Below, piece after piece: positions 8,172 through 18,324 of a stretch of 28,611 nt of DNA. The notes beneath the pieces were generated by a model. The model saw only the letters and a program-made list of their open reading frames with translations. It made no database searches and was not told where the DNA came from. Each line of letters begins with the position of its first letter. Within the stretch, counting starts at the first letter, position 1. The position numbers and the translations under genes were made by a program. Source of the stretch: a virus. The stretch is from the IMG/VR virus record IMGVR_UViG_3300035162_004558, positions 1-28,611 of that record; one strand, 5' to 3'.

Positions 8172-9569
8172 ATGGGATTACTAGACAGCCAAAAACTGCA
8201 TGAATATTATGATGGAAATGATTATGGAAAATATCAGTTTACATCCTTAGATGATATTATAAACCAATTCATGGCCGTTTACGTTGGTGAAGGTAAAATT
8301 ATACCAAAGGCAAAGAGAATTGATGTTGCATTTCACGCCCAAAGAGCATTACAAGAGTTATCATTCGATACTTTTAAATCCACAAAAGCACAAGAGATAA
8401 CACTTCCGCCTTCACTACAAATGATACTTCCGCAAGATTACGTTAACTACACTAAAGTTAGTTGGGTAGACTCTGCTGGTATAAAACACTTGTTATACCC
8501 TGCAAGCAAAACTTCAAATCCACCAAGCATATCTAAAAACACCAGCGGAGACTTTAAAATAATAGCGGGCGGTAGTCAAACTGCTGGAGATCCTGTTTTG
8601 GTTTTGGATGCAATTTACACTGGCATTGCAATTGGCATGAGTGTAGCGGGTATTAGTAGTAGTATAAGTGGTGTTCAGCCGCTCGCAACCGTCTTGAATG
8701 TTAGTACTGGAGGGGGAGGCACTTACACTACTGTTACCATGGACCTGCCAGCTACCGAAACTTGGTCTAACGAGCAGGTATACACATTCGAGAACTCAGA
8801 CGGCTCACCTATTGCAGCAACTACTAATGAATTTAAGAGTTATGGTTGGATCGCAGTAAATGGAAATGATTATATTTATGATTTAGCAATCCATGGGCTA
8901 GCAACAAATATAAGCAAGATTGAGGTTGGCATGAATGTTAATCTAGCGGGTTTTCCGGCTGGAACAACCGTTGTTGGGGTTAATCCAGCTCTAACAACAC
9001 AAAATATTATCGGGTTTGGAGTAACCGATACTTCATTTGTATTCTTGTCTAATAGTTATACCGGCGCTACCTCAATCAATCAAAGCGTGTTATTTACAAC
9101 ACCCATCGATAATAATCTATCTACGACTTGGTTAAATTACAAATCTGGAACTCCATCTGGAAATCAAGACGATTATCAAGATGATACTTACTGGCCATTA
9201 GACGGGTCAAGATTTGGATTAGATCCTCAACATGCTCAAGCTAACGGATCGTTCTACATAGACAATCAATTGGGAAAAATACATTTTTCATCTAATATTA
9301 GTGGAAAAACTGTGATCTTAGACTACATAAGCGATAGCTTAGGTACGGATGGAGAAATGCAGGTTCATAAGTTTGCTGAAGAAGCAATGTATAAGTGGAT
9401 ATCACACGCTATAATGGCTGGGAGGGTCAATGTACCAGAGCACCAAGTCAATAGGTTTAAAAAAGAAAGGTTCGCTGCTATAAGAACTGCTAAACTAAGG
9501 TTATCAAACCTTAAATTAGAAGAAATCACTCAAATTTTAAGAGGTAAATCGAAACAAATAAAACACTAG
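8172..9569 (+). CDS. Putative tail/connector structural protein with two inserted beta domains
   Basis: 465 aa in three parts. Residues 1-115 look like a connector core (FHAQRALQELSFDTFKSTKA, then LPPSLQMILPQDYVNYTKVS). Residues about 139-207 and 243-312 are two small beta domains of one type, each centred on a Gly-Met-x-Val turn (IAIGMSVAG, Gly155; IEVGMNVNL, Gly253) followed by a GTTV/LSN-like strand pattern. Residues about 345-465 return to a core with a long helical end (VHKFAEEAMYKWISHAIMAG, then LEEITQILRG). The inserts probably decorate the virion surface. It is in the same frame as the next gene, separated only by TAG and one codon. Precise function is not assignable; the ring/adaptor call is by position. 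Confidence 0.58.
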   Translation: MGLLDSQKLHEYYDGNDYGKYQFTSLDDIINQFMAVYVGEGKIIPKAKRIDVAFHAQRALQELSFDTFKSTKAQEITLPPSLQMILPQDYVNYTKVSWVDSAGIKHLLYPASKTSNPPSISKNTSGDFKIIAGGSQTAGDPVLVLDAIYTGIAIGMSVAGISSSISGVQPLATVLNVSTGGGGTYTTVTMDLPATETWSNEQVYTFENSDGSPIAATTNEFKSYGWIAVNGNDYIYDLAIHGLATNISKIEVGMNVNLAGFPAGTTVVGVNPALTTQNIIGFGVTDTSFVFLSNSYTGATSINQSVLFTTPIDNNLSTTWLNYKSGTPSGNQDDYQDDTYWPLDGSRFGLDPQHAQANGSFYIDNQLGKIHFSSNISGKTVILDYISDSLGTDGEMQVHKFAEEAMYKWISHAIMAGRVNVPEHQVNRFKKERFAAIRTAKLRLSNLKLEEITQILRGKSKQIKH

Positions 9570-9572
9570 TAC

Positions 9573-12500
9573 ATGCCAGAAATTAAACACCAGTTTACCG
9601 GTGGTAAAATGAACAAGGATATGGACGAAAGACTTGTTCCCAACGGAGAGTATAGAGATGCGATGAACATACAGGTTTCAACCTCAGAGGGATCTGATGT
9701 TGGTACTATTCAAAATATATTAGGGAACACAATTGGGTGTGCTAACAACACTGACAGCTACATACAAGATGGATCACAAGTGGTGGGCTCTGTTGCTGAC
9801 GAAAAAAACGATTCTTTATATTGGCTTGTGTCTGGGCCTGGGGATGCAGGTGGACAACAACTAGCGGTTGATGAAACAGCTAGTCTAAAAGACTTAATAG
9901 TACGCCTTGATGTTTCTTCACAGCTTTGTGACCCTATTTTTGTTGACAATTACTCGTTTTGCGTTGGAATTCCATCTTCATTCAATAATTTCTCAAATTC
10001 CATAATAATATCAGACAATAGTTTGTATGCGCAGGTGACAGCGGGTATGACAGCTACCGGCTATGGTAACAACATTAATTTATTCGGACCTACACCAGTG
10101 ATTGGTATTGGCAACATAACTACGTTGGCAATTAATTACTATAATGATCTTGATTTTACTGGCACCTCCTTCACTCCACCACCAATTGTCATCTCAGATG
10201 CAACCAATACCACTATGTATATTAGGGGTTTTTGGAATGATACCACGCAAGATTACACTAACATCCATTATGATTCTACGGTGGACACGACAAACGCACC
10301 AATATCACAAGCAAATTTACCTCCAGATGGAGCGTCTCAATTCTGGATACCTATGTCAGACCTCCCCGGTCAACACAATATAACAATAGGTAGTACGATT
10401 CAAAATATTGGTGCTCAAGCTTACCACGCTTTCAACGGGGGTGCGAATGTATTAAATAATTTCAATAGCATAACGGTTAATGACATCTTCTTAGGCCAAG
10501 TTATTCACCCTTTTAACTTTCAACCCATACAAGCTTGGATAATAACAGTTGGAGATCCACTTGGGCCAGACGCGCCACTTAATAGAGTCCATAACTGCTG
10601 GAGTGATTCAAATGGCGCTCAGTTCGGGTGTGGGTTTTGGACTGGTATATGGCAGAAAGCAGCTTCAATTACTATGGGAACACAATCAAGAGATGCTCTT
10701 CCATTCTACGAGTTAGAAGCTACAATCGTTCCAATTGGCATAACAACATATACTTCTGCAGTAAATAATAACATATGGGTTGCGGGTATTTCACACGAAT
10801 GGTTAGATGACATTTATAATTCGTTTTATGATGCGAGTGGGGCCTTGATTGCTGGGCAGCAATTGCAGATCAATAACAATATAGGGTCTGGGATGAATTT
10901 TCCTCCTAATTCATGTATTGACCCAGCATCTGTCATCGATTATGCCTTATTTGATGTGGCGGCTGGGATCTACGATTCGGAATTTGCAATAATCGATTGT
11001 GACACTGGTTTAGGGCTAGCACCAGGTGCGATAACCCCAAATACAACCGGGCGACCTATAACTTTTAATATTATAGGGGACGCTCTAGAGGGTGTTATAC
11101 TAAACCAGGTAGTTAACATGGGTGGCGTGGACACTGTTTGCTTTGAGTCAGGAAGATCGCTAAATTTTGAGCACGATAGGTTGATCACTGGTATTGACAT
11201 TCTTGATGACGTGTTACTTTGGACAGATAATTTTACTGAACCTAAAAAAATAAATATAACTAGGAGCGCACAAGGTACGGATAGTGGGGGTGAAATACAT
11301 ACTGCTATTGTTAATCAAGACGCGGGGCATGATTTAGTAAATGATTATAACCCTATTGGAGAAGAACATATTACGGTTATAAGAAAAACACCGAAAAATG
11401 CCTTAAACCTAGAACTTAGCGATGGTAGAGACCCCTCGCTGAGCTACGCGGGTCGGACAAACGTGGGTGTAGACGCAATTACCACGTCAATAATTAGTTC
11501 CTCCAACAGTACTGTTAATAATGACTTTAGCTCGTTACATGTTGGTGATAGGGTTAGTTTTTTCGTAACAGAAAATCATCTGGGTAATACCTCAATGGAT
11601 TTTGCATGGGAAGAAGGAGGTTATTTATTGTTAAAGGAATTCACCAATGGCATCGCTCCAAATGTTCCCCTAGCAAATTGGACTATAAGGGGCTTAATAA
11701 CAGAGTCCCCTTTAAATAGCTTTGAAAATATATCAGCATCTTTTGTCCAAGTGGAGATAGAGGTGGTGGGTATGAATGGAACCCCGGGATCACCGGATCC
11801 AGCCGTTGGCGCCCTTGATTACACCGTTGACCTAGAGGATACTGAACCAGTTATATTTGAGGACAAGTTTCCTAGGTTTTCTTATAGATATAAATATGAG
11901 GATGGGGAACACTCCACGTTTGCACCGTGGTCCGAAGTGGCATTCTCACCTTCTGTATTTGATTATGAACCTAAAGCTGGGTGGAACACCGGGATGCTTA
12001 ACAACCTTAAATCTATAAAAGTCAAAGGCTTCCATAAAACAACGTGGGGTTCTCCACTAGGCAAAGATGTGGTGGAAGTGGATATATTATATAAGGAAGA
12101 TAGCTCACCAAACATATACCTTGTCCAGACTATTAGCCCCGTAGACATACTTACAAGCCAAAACACCACACTACCTTGGTACTCTAATGAATACTTGATA
12201 AATTCAGAGACGATAAAAGGAATAATTCCCTCTAACCAACTCTTGAGACCATGGGATAATGTTCCTAAAAAAGCCCTAGCACAGAGTATTAGTGGTAATA
12301 GAGTAATATATGCTAATTATGAACAAAACTATGATCTAAAGATTAACGGTTATATTTATAAGCCTGACTTTGGAAGTAGCCTAACTGCTTGGGCTCCACC
12401 AATAAGTGCTGTTCCAAGAAAATCAATCAAATCCTTAAGAGATTATAAGTTAGGCGTTGTTTTTGCAGATAAGTACGGAAGGGAAACACCGGTTCTAATT

Positions 12501-15500
12501 GGCGAAAATGGTGGTTTTAGAGTAGAAAAACACAACTCTATAGATGCAAATAGGCTAAGTGTTAAGCTCAAAGGCCAAGCGCCTCTTGAAATGGCTTACT
12601 ATAAGTTTTATATAAAAGAGACTTCTAACGAGTATTACAACTTAGCGATGGATCGCTGGTACAACGCAGAGGATGGTAATATATGGTTGGCGTTTCCTTC
12701 TTCCGATAGAAATAAAATGGATTTAGATACCTCTTTATATTTTAAGAGAGGGGCGGAGGGAGATCATAATGTTATTGAAAACTCTACGAAGTACAAGGTT
12801 TTAGCCATAGAAAATGAAGCGCCAGAGTTTATTAAAACAAGAAGGATACGAATAGGCGCGGTTGCACACTACGCTGGTACAGCTGCAATCTTTGGTACAC
12901 CTGCAGATCCGCTAGAAGCTGCTCCATATGTAGGTGGGGTGTCCTTTACAATGGACTACGCTCAAGGTGGTTTTTATGGGACTAGCTTGTCAAAAATGGA
13001 GGACATCAAAGAGGATATATATATGCAGTTTGTTAGCTCAAGTGATTACTCTGATCAATATAAAATATCGGAAATCACATCTGACTTTGATGCAACCGCC
13101 TCACCGGCACCTACCAATCCGCTAAACTACTTTGTAACACTTGATACCTCTTTCAAGGGCGATATAAATTTTATTTTTGATAATGCCGCGTCTCCATCAA
13201 CAATAGTTGATGACATCAAAGTTGTATTCACAAAAGCCGTTGTAGAGAATAAACCGAAGTTTGACGGTAGGTTTTTTGCTAAAATTGAAAATGATGGTAA
13301 AATTCAAACACAAATAACAGACGATGCGGTTGGTGTAAATTATATAGATATAGCGTATAAAACGGTTTATGCTTTAGAGGATGACGATAAACTTCGAACC
13401 GTCTCACAGTCAGCTCTATATGAACCACAGAGCACGTCAAACATCGCATATAACTATATCACTCTTGATTATGGGGCTCACCCGAGTGTAACTCTTGATG
13501 ATGGCCCGAGTGGTCGTAATCCTGGTGGTCTTAACTTTAACCAACTTGCCGCTAGAGAAACGTATTTCTTTGATGCTACCTCGTGGAAGACTGTAACTAC
13601 AATAGGAGGTAACTTAACGTCGCCAATGGAGAGCTTACATATATACCGTAAAAAAGAGTCGAATGCGCTTAAGGACATGGGGGTTTGGTTTATAGATAGG
13701 TCAACTAAAAAATATGAAGTAAACACAGCTGGAGTCAATGATAATGAATTTAAGTGGTTAGACCAAAACAACATGAATGATCTATACATCCCAGAATGTA
13801 TGGATGCTGCCGCGTGTGGCTACACTGGGGTGGCGGGAGAGATTGGTAATGGCATAACTCATGATGTAGCAAACGACAACTCGTTTATAGAACTTGGGTT
13901 TGGAGGTTTTGACGATCCTATAAAGGCTGATTGGAAACCAAGGCATGCAAATGATGGTTGTGGTATCCACCATTACACCCAAACTTCTTGGGATACTTTT
14001 TACGGTGTAGGGATGGATAACCCTAAATGGAACGATGCTTTAACCACTAAGTTTGTTGGTGGGTTGAGTGCTGGGTTTATTTTTAGGTGGAAAGAAGACC
14101 CAACGGAAACGATATATAAAATTGAAGGGCAAACCTCTTACCAAAGAAACTTAAGGTTTGGAAGGATTGACGAAGGGCTTTTTTGTGACCAAAGTTATCT
14201 TCATGCTAACGACGAGGACGCAACTAGACTTCTAATTGAAGCCCCGTCGTCTTACACTAAAACGTTTGGATTTAAAGTGACTCCATCTATGGATGGTTGG
14301 GATCCTAGTGCACCAGTGGGTACGTATTCAGGGCAAGCAGGTATGATGAATGGGTTGAAATTGGGTGATGGGATATTAACACCAACAACCACCGTGGCAA
14401 CAGCCGTAAGTAGTTTAGATGTAGTTATAACACTAAGTGACGTTACCTTTATAAAAGTGGGTATGTCGGTTGGTATGAATACAAATATTCCTTTGTTATC
14501 TAAAGTTATTAGTGTGGATGTAGCTAACAGTAAAATAACTATCTCCCTAGCTGCCACCGGCTCAATAGTGGTTAATGCTCCTTTTAGAAGCGGGTTTCAA
14601 ATAAGAGTAGTAGAAGAACACATGTTTGGGTTAGCTGGTAACCCAGGACTGCCAAGACAGAACTACATAGTGGTTGACAACATAACAACAGAGTGTAGCA
14701 ATGGAAACACTCTAAAGCCTATGTATAGCCTTCACAAAGGAATGAAGCTCCATGCGTACAACCTAGACAGCAGTGTAGATCTTGCTCATGATGTTATAAT
14801 AAAAGAAATAGAGCAACATGCAAGTGGTTGGAAGCTCACTTTAGCGGGGTACCAAAACCCAATGAACACCACTAACGCCACTGGTAACTTGTCAGTTGAC
14901 TTCGTGATTGGTGAAAAAATGAAATTCTATCAAGTGTCTATGAATGGGGCGAGTAATTATACAGAGCTCAACACTGATGCAAGGCAAGTAAACGCACCAA
15001 AATCTGATGACACGGTGCCTCACGAGCTAGGGAGGATCGGAGCCGTTGGTTATGATATGGTGTTTATGGAGGCTATTGATGAATATAGTGATGGAGGAAA
15101 TTTACCAGAAAATCCTTTTGTTTGGGAGACAGAACCTAAAAAAGATAATGACTTAGATATTTACTATGAGATAAGCGAGAATAATCCGACCGAGCTTAAC
15201 ACAAAAACCATCAAAGCAGCTATACCCCAAGAGTCCACCGTGGTGGGCGTCTCGGGTAATGGGGGCTCGTGGGGTAATGTGCGTGTTATTAGCAACTCGT
15301 TTGCATCTGGACAAGAGATACAAGTGTCGGATTTTTTCTGGGTTGGCCCGGGCTTAGCTTCTGACGGTACAATCCCACTAGCAGTGGGAGACATATTGAT
15401 GATAACCAAGCCTAACGGAATACAGTTTAGCGTAAAAGTGGCTGGTTGGACTCCTGACTTAACGAATCCAACCATTGCAAGAATCATTAAGCTGTCGCCA

Positions 15501-18311
15501 TCTTTATCCAACGCTGAGCATAATTTAAACTGGCATAATTGCTATTCTTTTGGGAATGGCGTTGAATCTAATAGGATCAAAGACACTTTTAATTCCCCAT
15601 TTATATCAAATGGAGTTAAAGCATCCACAACACTGGACGGTGGTTACAAGAAGGAACGTAGGAAGACCGGGTTGATATACTCCGGTATATACAACTCTAC
15701 TTCCGGTGTGAATAATTTGAATCAATTTATTCAAGCAGAGAAAATAACTAAAGATGTAAACCCAATATATGGTAGTATTCAAAAACTCCACTCAAGATCC
15801 ACGGCTGATGGCGATCTGATAGTTTTGTGTGAGGATAGAATTTTAAAAATTCTTGCAAATAAAGATGCTTTGTATAACGCTGATGGAAACCCGCAGTTAA
15901 CGGCTAGTAATAACGTTCTTGGACAAACAGTGCCTTTTGGTGGTAATTTTGGTATATCCAAAAACCCAGAATCATTTGCATCGGAAAGCTACAGAGCTTA
16001 TTTTACCGACAAAGTCAGGGGAGCAGTAGTGCGTTTGTCTAAAGACGGTTTAACAGCTATATCTAACCATGGGATGAAAGATTGGTTTAGGGATAACTTA
16101 AAGTTAAACAGCGTTTTAACGGGTAGTCATGACGATAAGAAAAGCGAATACAACATAACTTTAAAACAAGTTGTTGAAGCAGGGGATTTCCCTAGCGGTT
16201 TAACCGTCTCGTTCAGGGAGGACGTAAGAGGTTGGGTTAGTTTTAAGTCATTCGTACCAGACCACGCTATTAGCTGTGCTAATGAGTACTACACATTCAA
16301 GGGTGCTACGCCTTGGTTGCACCACGTTGAGAAATTTGATTACTTAGGAAAAGAAGTTGGTAGAAACACTTTTTACAATATCCCTAAGGATTCATCTTTT
16401 AATGTTATCCTAAATGACGCTCCTGGTAGTGTTAAATCATTTAACACTATAAGCTACGAGGGTAGTCAATCTAAGGTTACTCCATTTTTAATTAATCCAA
16501 CTACGGGACTTTCAGATGGGGAATACTATAACCTACACAGCAAAAAAGGGTGGCACGTTGACCATATATTTACAAACAAAGAAGTTGGTACGGTGAGTGA
16601 ATTTATAGAAAAAGAAGGAAAATGGTTTAACTATATAAAAGGAAAGCAAATACAGCTAGCTGGACAATATCTTTTGCCCGGAGAAACGTTAAATCCAAAA
16701 CCACTTTCAAACTTTGATCTAAGTAGTTTTTCAATCCAAGGACTTGGGAAGTTGAAGTTCATACCTCTACCTACGACTGTTGCCGCGTGCACGGATGCAA
16801 CTGCAATAAACTACGACCCAAATGCCGTGGTTGATGATGGTTCTTGTATCTACCCAGCTTTAGGGTGTACTAATCCAACAGCTAATAACTATAATTCTTC
16901 TGCTAATACCGATGATGGTTCTTGCTACTGGCTTGGCTGTACTGATGCTACTGCAACAAATTATGATGCTACAGCTACATTAGATGATGGTTCTTGTATC
17001 GCAACTGTTAATGGTTGTACAGATCCTACGGCGGCGAACTACAACCCACTAGCCAATGTGGACAACGGGACGTGCGTTCCATTTATTTATGGGTGTACTG
17101 ATGCTACTGCAGTTAACTACGACAGTACAGCGAACACTGATGATGGGAGTTGCGTAGCGACTGTTAGTGGATGTACAGATCCTAGCTATATTGAGTATAA
17201 CGCCTTTGCTAATGTAGATGATGGATCTTGTATTACTCTTATTGTAAATGGTTGTACTGATAATACCGCTATCAACTGGGACCCATCGGCTAACGTAGAT
17301 GATGGAACTTGTATTTCAACAGTTTTAGGGTGCATGGATGATGGTACGCTAACTGGATCCATTTACTACCCACAGGTGTATTCCAATTATAACCCACTTG
17401 CAACTATTGATGATGGTACATGTATTGATTGTGTTTACGGATGTACCCAGGCAATGAATTCTAATTTTAATGCTGCTGCGACGTGTGACGATAACACCTG
17501 TGCTTTAGTTACTAGTGGCTGTACGGACTGTGGCTATGTATATGAAGCGACTCTAGCTCATATTCCCTATTATTGTAATGGTGTATCTGCGGCAACCGCG
17601 CCTGGTCCAATAAATTATAATTCCGTTGCAACTATTGATGATGGAAGTTGTGTATACTTTGGCTGTACTGATCCATTAGCGAATAACTATGGTTTCCCCG
17701 GTAGTTCTGTTAATGGTCCTAATGGAAATTTCACTTATCTAAATGGTGGTGCAGTTGATGATGGCTCTTGTACTTTTGGAATTGGTGGCTGTATGGATGG
17801 CAGCACTCTTTGCGGAGGAGCATATGCTTATTCTAACTATAATTCATTAGCAACGGTTGATGACGGAAGTTGTATTTTTGCTGGAGGCTGCCCAGTCCTA
17901 ACCACTTACGTATTGACCACTAATTTACCAGCAAACAATGTTGCTCTAGTCGTGGCTACTTACAATGTCGGCGGGACGATCTACTCTGATAATCTAGGTA
18001 ATAATGGTGTTCCAATAGATTTAACTGTAACGCGTGTTGTAGTTGGTAATGATGGCACTATGCTCTACACTCAGCCTAACCAACAGGGGTGGACAAATGC
18101 TGGTAGTTGCACGAAGAAACAAAACCAACCTTTTCTTACATCAACTCAAGTAATAGGGCTTACGTCTATTTTGTCACATGTTGTTTTGTATACCAATGAT
18201 GGTTCTTGTACCGTGAGCAGATCTGATACATACACTATTGGGTGTAATGATATTACCGCTACTAATTATGTCTCTGTTGACATACTAGATGTTACACAGT
18301 GTACTTACTAA
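9573..18311 (+). CDS. Giant tail (nozzle-like) protein with C-terminal GCTD repeats
   Basis: 2912 aa, one of the longest phage tail proteins. The N-terminus, HQFTGGKMNKDMDERLVPNG followed by EYRDAMNIQVSTSEGSD, has the look of podovirus tail-tube/nozzle proteins (T7 gp12, P22 gp10 type). Blocks that I recall as strongly conserved in environmental phages recur: DDVLLWTDNFTEPKKINITR (about residue 545), a tyrosine-rich PRFSYRYKYEDGEHSTFAPW (767), RPWDNVPKKALAQ (892), an ...ANKDALYNADGNPQL... block (2071-2180) and GWVSFKSFVPDH (2220). These suggest a large beta-propeller-like body. Weakly related Gly-Met/Asp-x-Val beta modules occur at Gly658 and Gly1630. From Cys2406 the C-terminus becomes an array of cysteine/aspartate repeats, then a beta domain and two degenerate repeats. 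It ends in tandem TAA stops. Likely role: tail nozzle plus host-contact tip; the latter is inference. Confidence 0.78.
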   Translation: MPEIKHQFTGGKMNKDMDERLVPNGEYRDAMNIQVSTSEGSDVGTIQNILGNTIGCANNTDSYIQDGSQVVGSVADEKNDSLYWLVSGPGDAGGQQLAVDETASLKDLIVRLDVSSQLCDPIFVDNYSFCVGIPSSFNNFSNSIIISDNSLYAQVTAGMTATGYGNNINLFGPTPVIGIGNITTLAINYYNDLDFTGTSFTPPPIVISDATNTTMYIRGFWNDTTQDYTNIHYDSTVDTTNAPISQANLPPDGASQFWIPMSDLPGQHNITIGSTIQNIGAQAYHAFNGGANVLNNFNSITVNDIFLGQVIHPFNFQPIQAWIITVGDPLGPDAPLNRVHNCWSDSNGAQFGCGFWTGIWQKAASITMGTQSRDALPFYELEATIVPIGITTYTSAVNNNIWVAGISHEWLDDIYNSFYDASGALIAGQQLQINNNIGSGMNFPPNSCIDPASVIDYALFDVAAGIYDSEFAIIDCDTGLGLAPGAITPNTTGRPITFNIIGDALEGVILNQVVNMGGVDTVCFESGRSLNFEHDRLITGIDILDDVLLWTDNFTEPKKINITRSAQGTDSGGEIHTAIVNQDAGHDLVNDYNPIGEEHITVIRKTPKNALNLELSDGRDPSLSYAGRTNVGVDAITTSIISSSNSTVNNDFSSLHVGDRVSFFVTENHLGNTSMDFAWEEGGYLLLKEFTNGIAPNVPLANWTIRGLITESPLNSFENISASFVQVEIEVVGMNGTPGSPDPAVGALDYTVDLEDTEPVIFEDKFPRFSYRYKYEDGEHSTFAPWSEVAFSPSVFDYEPKAGWNTGMLNNLKSIKVKGFHKTTWGSPLGKDVVEVDILYKEDSSPNIYLVQTISPVDILTSQNTTLPWYSNEYLINSETIKGIIPSNQLLRPWDNVPKKALAQSISGNRVIYANYEQNYDLKINGYIYKPDFGSSLTAWAPPISAVPRKSIKSLRDYKLGVVFADKYGRETPVLIGENGGFRVEKHNSIDANRLSVKLKGQAPLEMAYYKFYIKETSNEYYNLAMDRWYNAEDGNIWLAFPSSDRNKMDLDTSLYFKRGAEGDHNVIENSTKYKVLAIENEAPEFIKTRRIRIGAVAHYAGTAAIFGTPADPLEAAPYVGGVSFTMDYAQGGFYGTSLSKMEDIKEDIYMQFVSSSDYSDQYKISEITSDFDATASPAPTNPLNYFVTLDTSFKGDINFIFDNAASPSTIVDDIKVVFTKAVVENKPKFDGRFFAKIENDGKIQTQITDDAVGVNYIDIAYKTVYALEDDDKLRTVSQSALYEPQSTSNIAYNYITLDYGAHPSVTLDDGPSGRNPGGLNFNQLAARETYFFDATSWKTVTTIGGNLTSPMESLHIYRKKESNALKDMGVWFIDRSTKKYEVNTAGVNDNEFKWLDQNNMNDLYIPECMDAAACGYTGVAGEIGNGITHDVANDNSFIELGFGGFDDPIKADWKPRHANDGCGIHHYTQTSWDTFYGVGMDNPKWNDALTTKFVGGLSAGFIFRWKEDPTETIYKIEGQTSYQRNLRFGRIDEGLFCDQSYLHANDEDATRLLIEAPSSYTKTFGFKVTPSMDGWDPSAPVGTYSGQAGMMNGLKLGDGILTPTTTVATAVSSLDVVITLSDVTFIKVGMSVGMNTNIPLLSKVISVDVANSKITISLAATGSIVVNAPFRSGFQIRVVEEHMFGLAGNPGLPRQNYIVVDNITTECSNGNTLKPMYSLHKGMKLHAYNLDSSVDLAHDVIIKEIEQHASGWKLTLAGYQNPMNTTNATGNLSVDFVIGEKMKFYQVSMNGASNYTELNTDARQVNAPKSDDTVPHELGRIGAVGYDMVFMEAIDEYSDGGNLPENPFVWETEPKKDNDLDIYYEISENNPTELNTKTIKAAIPQESTVVGVSGNGGSWGNVRVISNSFASGQEIQVSDFFWVGPGLASDGTIPLAVGDILMITKPNGIQFSVKVAGWTPDLTNPTIARIIKLSPSLSNAEHNLNWHNCYSFGNGVESNRIKDTFNSPFISNGVKASTTLDGGYKKERRKTGLIYSGIYNSTSGVNNLNQFIQAEKITKDVNPIYGSIQKLHSRSTADGDLIVLCEDRILKILANKDALYNADGNPQLTASNNVLGQTVPFGGNFGISKNPESFASESYRAYFTDKVRGAVVRLSKDGLTAISNHGMKDWFRDNLKLNSVLTGSHDDKKSEYNITLKQVVEAGDFPSGLTVSFREDVRGWVSFKSFVPDHAISCANEYYTFKGATPWLHHVEKFDYLGKEVGRNTFYNIPKDSSFNVILNDAPGSVKSFNTISYEGSQSKVTPFLINPTTGLSDGEYYNLHSKKGWHVDHIFTNKEVGTVSEFIEKEGKWFNYIKGKQIQLAGQYLLPGETLNPKPLSNFDLSSFSIQGLGKLKFIPLPTTVAACTDATAINYDPNAVVDDGSCIYPALGCTNPTANNYNSSANTDDGSCYWLGCTDATATNYDATATLDDGSCIATVNGCTDPTAANYNPLANVDNGTCVPFIYGCTDATAVNYDSTANTDDGSCVATVSGCTDPSYIEYNAFANVDDGSCITLIVNGCTDNTAINWDPSANVDDGTCISTVLGCMDDGTLTGSIYYPQVYSNYNPLATIDDGTCIDCVYGCTQAMNSNFNAAATCDDNTCALVTSGCTDCGYVYEATLAHIPYYCNGVSAATAPGPINYNSVATIDDGSCVYFGCTDPLANNYGFPGSSVNGPNGNFTYLNGGAVDDGSCTFGIGGCMDGSTLCGGAYAYSNYNSLATVDDGSCIFAGGCPVLTTYVLTTNLPANNVALVVATYNVGGTIYSDNLGNNGVPIDLTVTRVVVGNDGTMLYTQPNQQGWTNAGSCTKKQNQPFLTSTQVIGLTSILSHVVLYTNDGSCTVSRSDTYTIGCNDITATNYVSVDILDVTQCTY
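16788..17873 (+). repeat. Twelve tandem Cys/Asp-rich protein repeats (GCTD...DDGSC)
   Basis: Within the 2912-aa protein (residues 2406-2767), a unit reading G-C-T-D-x-x-A-x-N-Y-(D/N)-x-x-A-x-x-D-D-G-(S/T)-C occurs twelve times. Units 1-7 and 9 have a 20-residue core separated by 4-7 residues; units 8, 10, 11 and 12 carry inserted loops. Two degenerate units (NDGSC near 18198-18212 and GCNDITATNY near the stop) follow. Two cysteines bracket each unit and Asp/Asn residues cluster, which suggests a disulfide-stapled, probably calcium-binding fold. Codons for the same residues vary widely among units, so the units are not recent copies. I recall this repeat from secreted proteins of marine Bacteroidota; that is memory, not a search. 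Confidence 0.92.
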
Positions 18312-18324
18312 TAAACAAACAAAC

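Noticed and set aside
16788-17873. Repeat array as CRISPR or DNA-level satellite
   Set aside because: The repetition is at the protein level. Bases differ widely between units and the reading frame is kept throughout.
18289-18324. Upstream extension of the 120-aa gene into the end of the giant tail gene, or a frameshift fusing the two
   Set aside because: The ATG at 18325 has the usual A-rich leader and family-like N-terminus. The overlap has no slippery heptamer, and the tail gene ends in tandem TAA codons.
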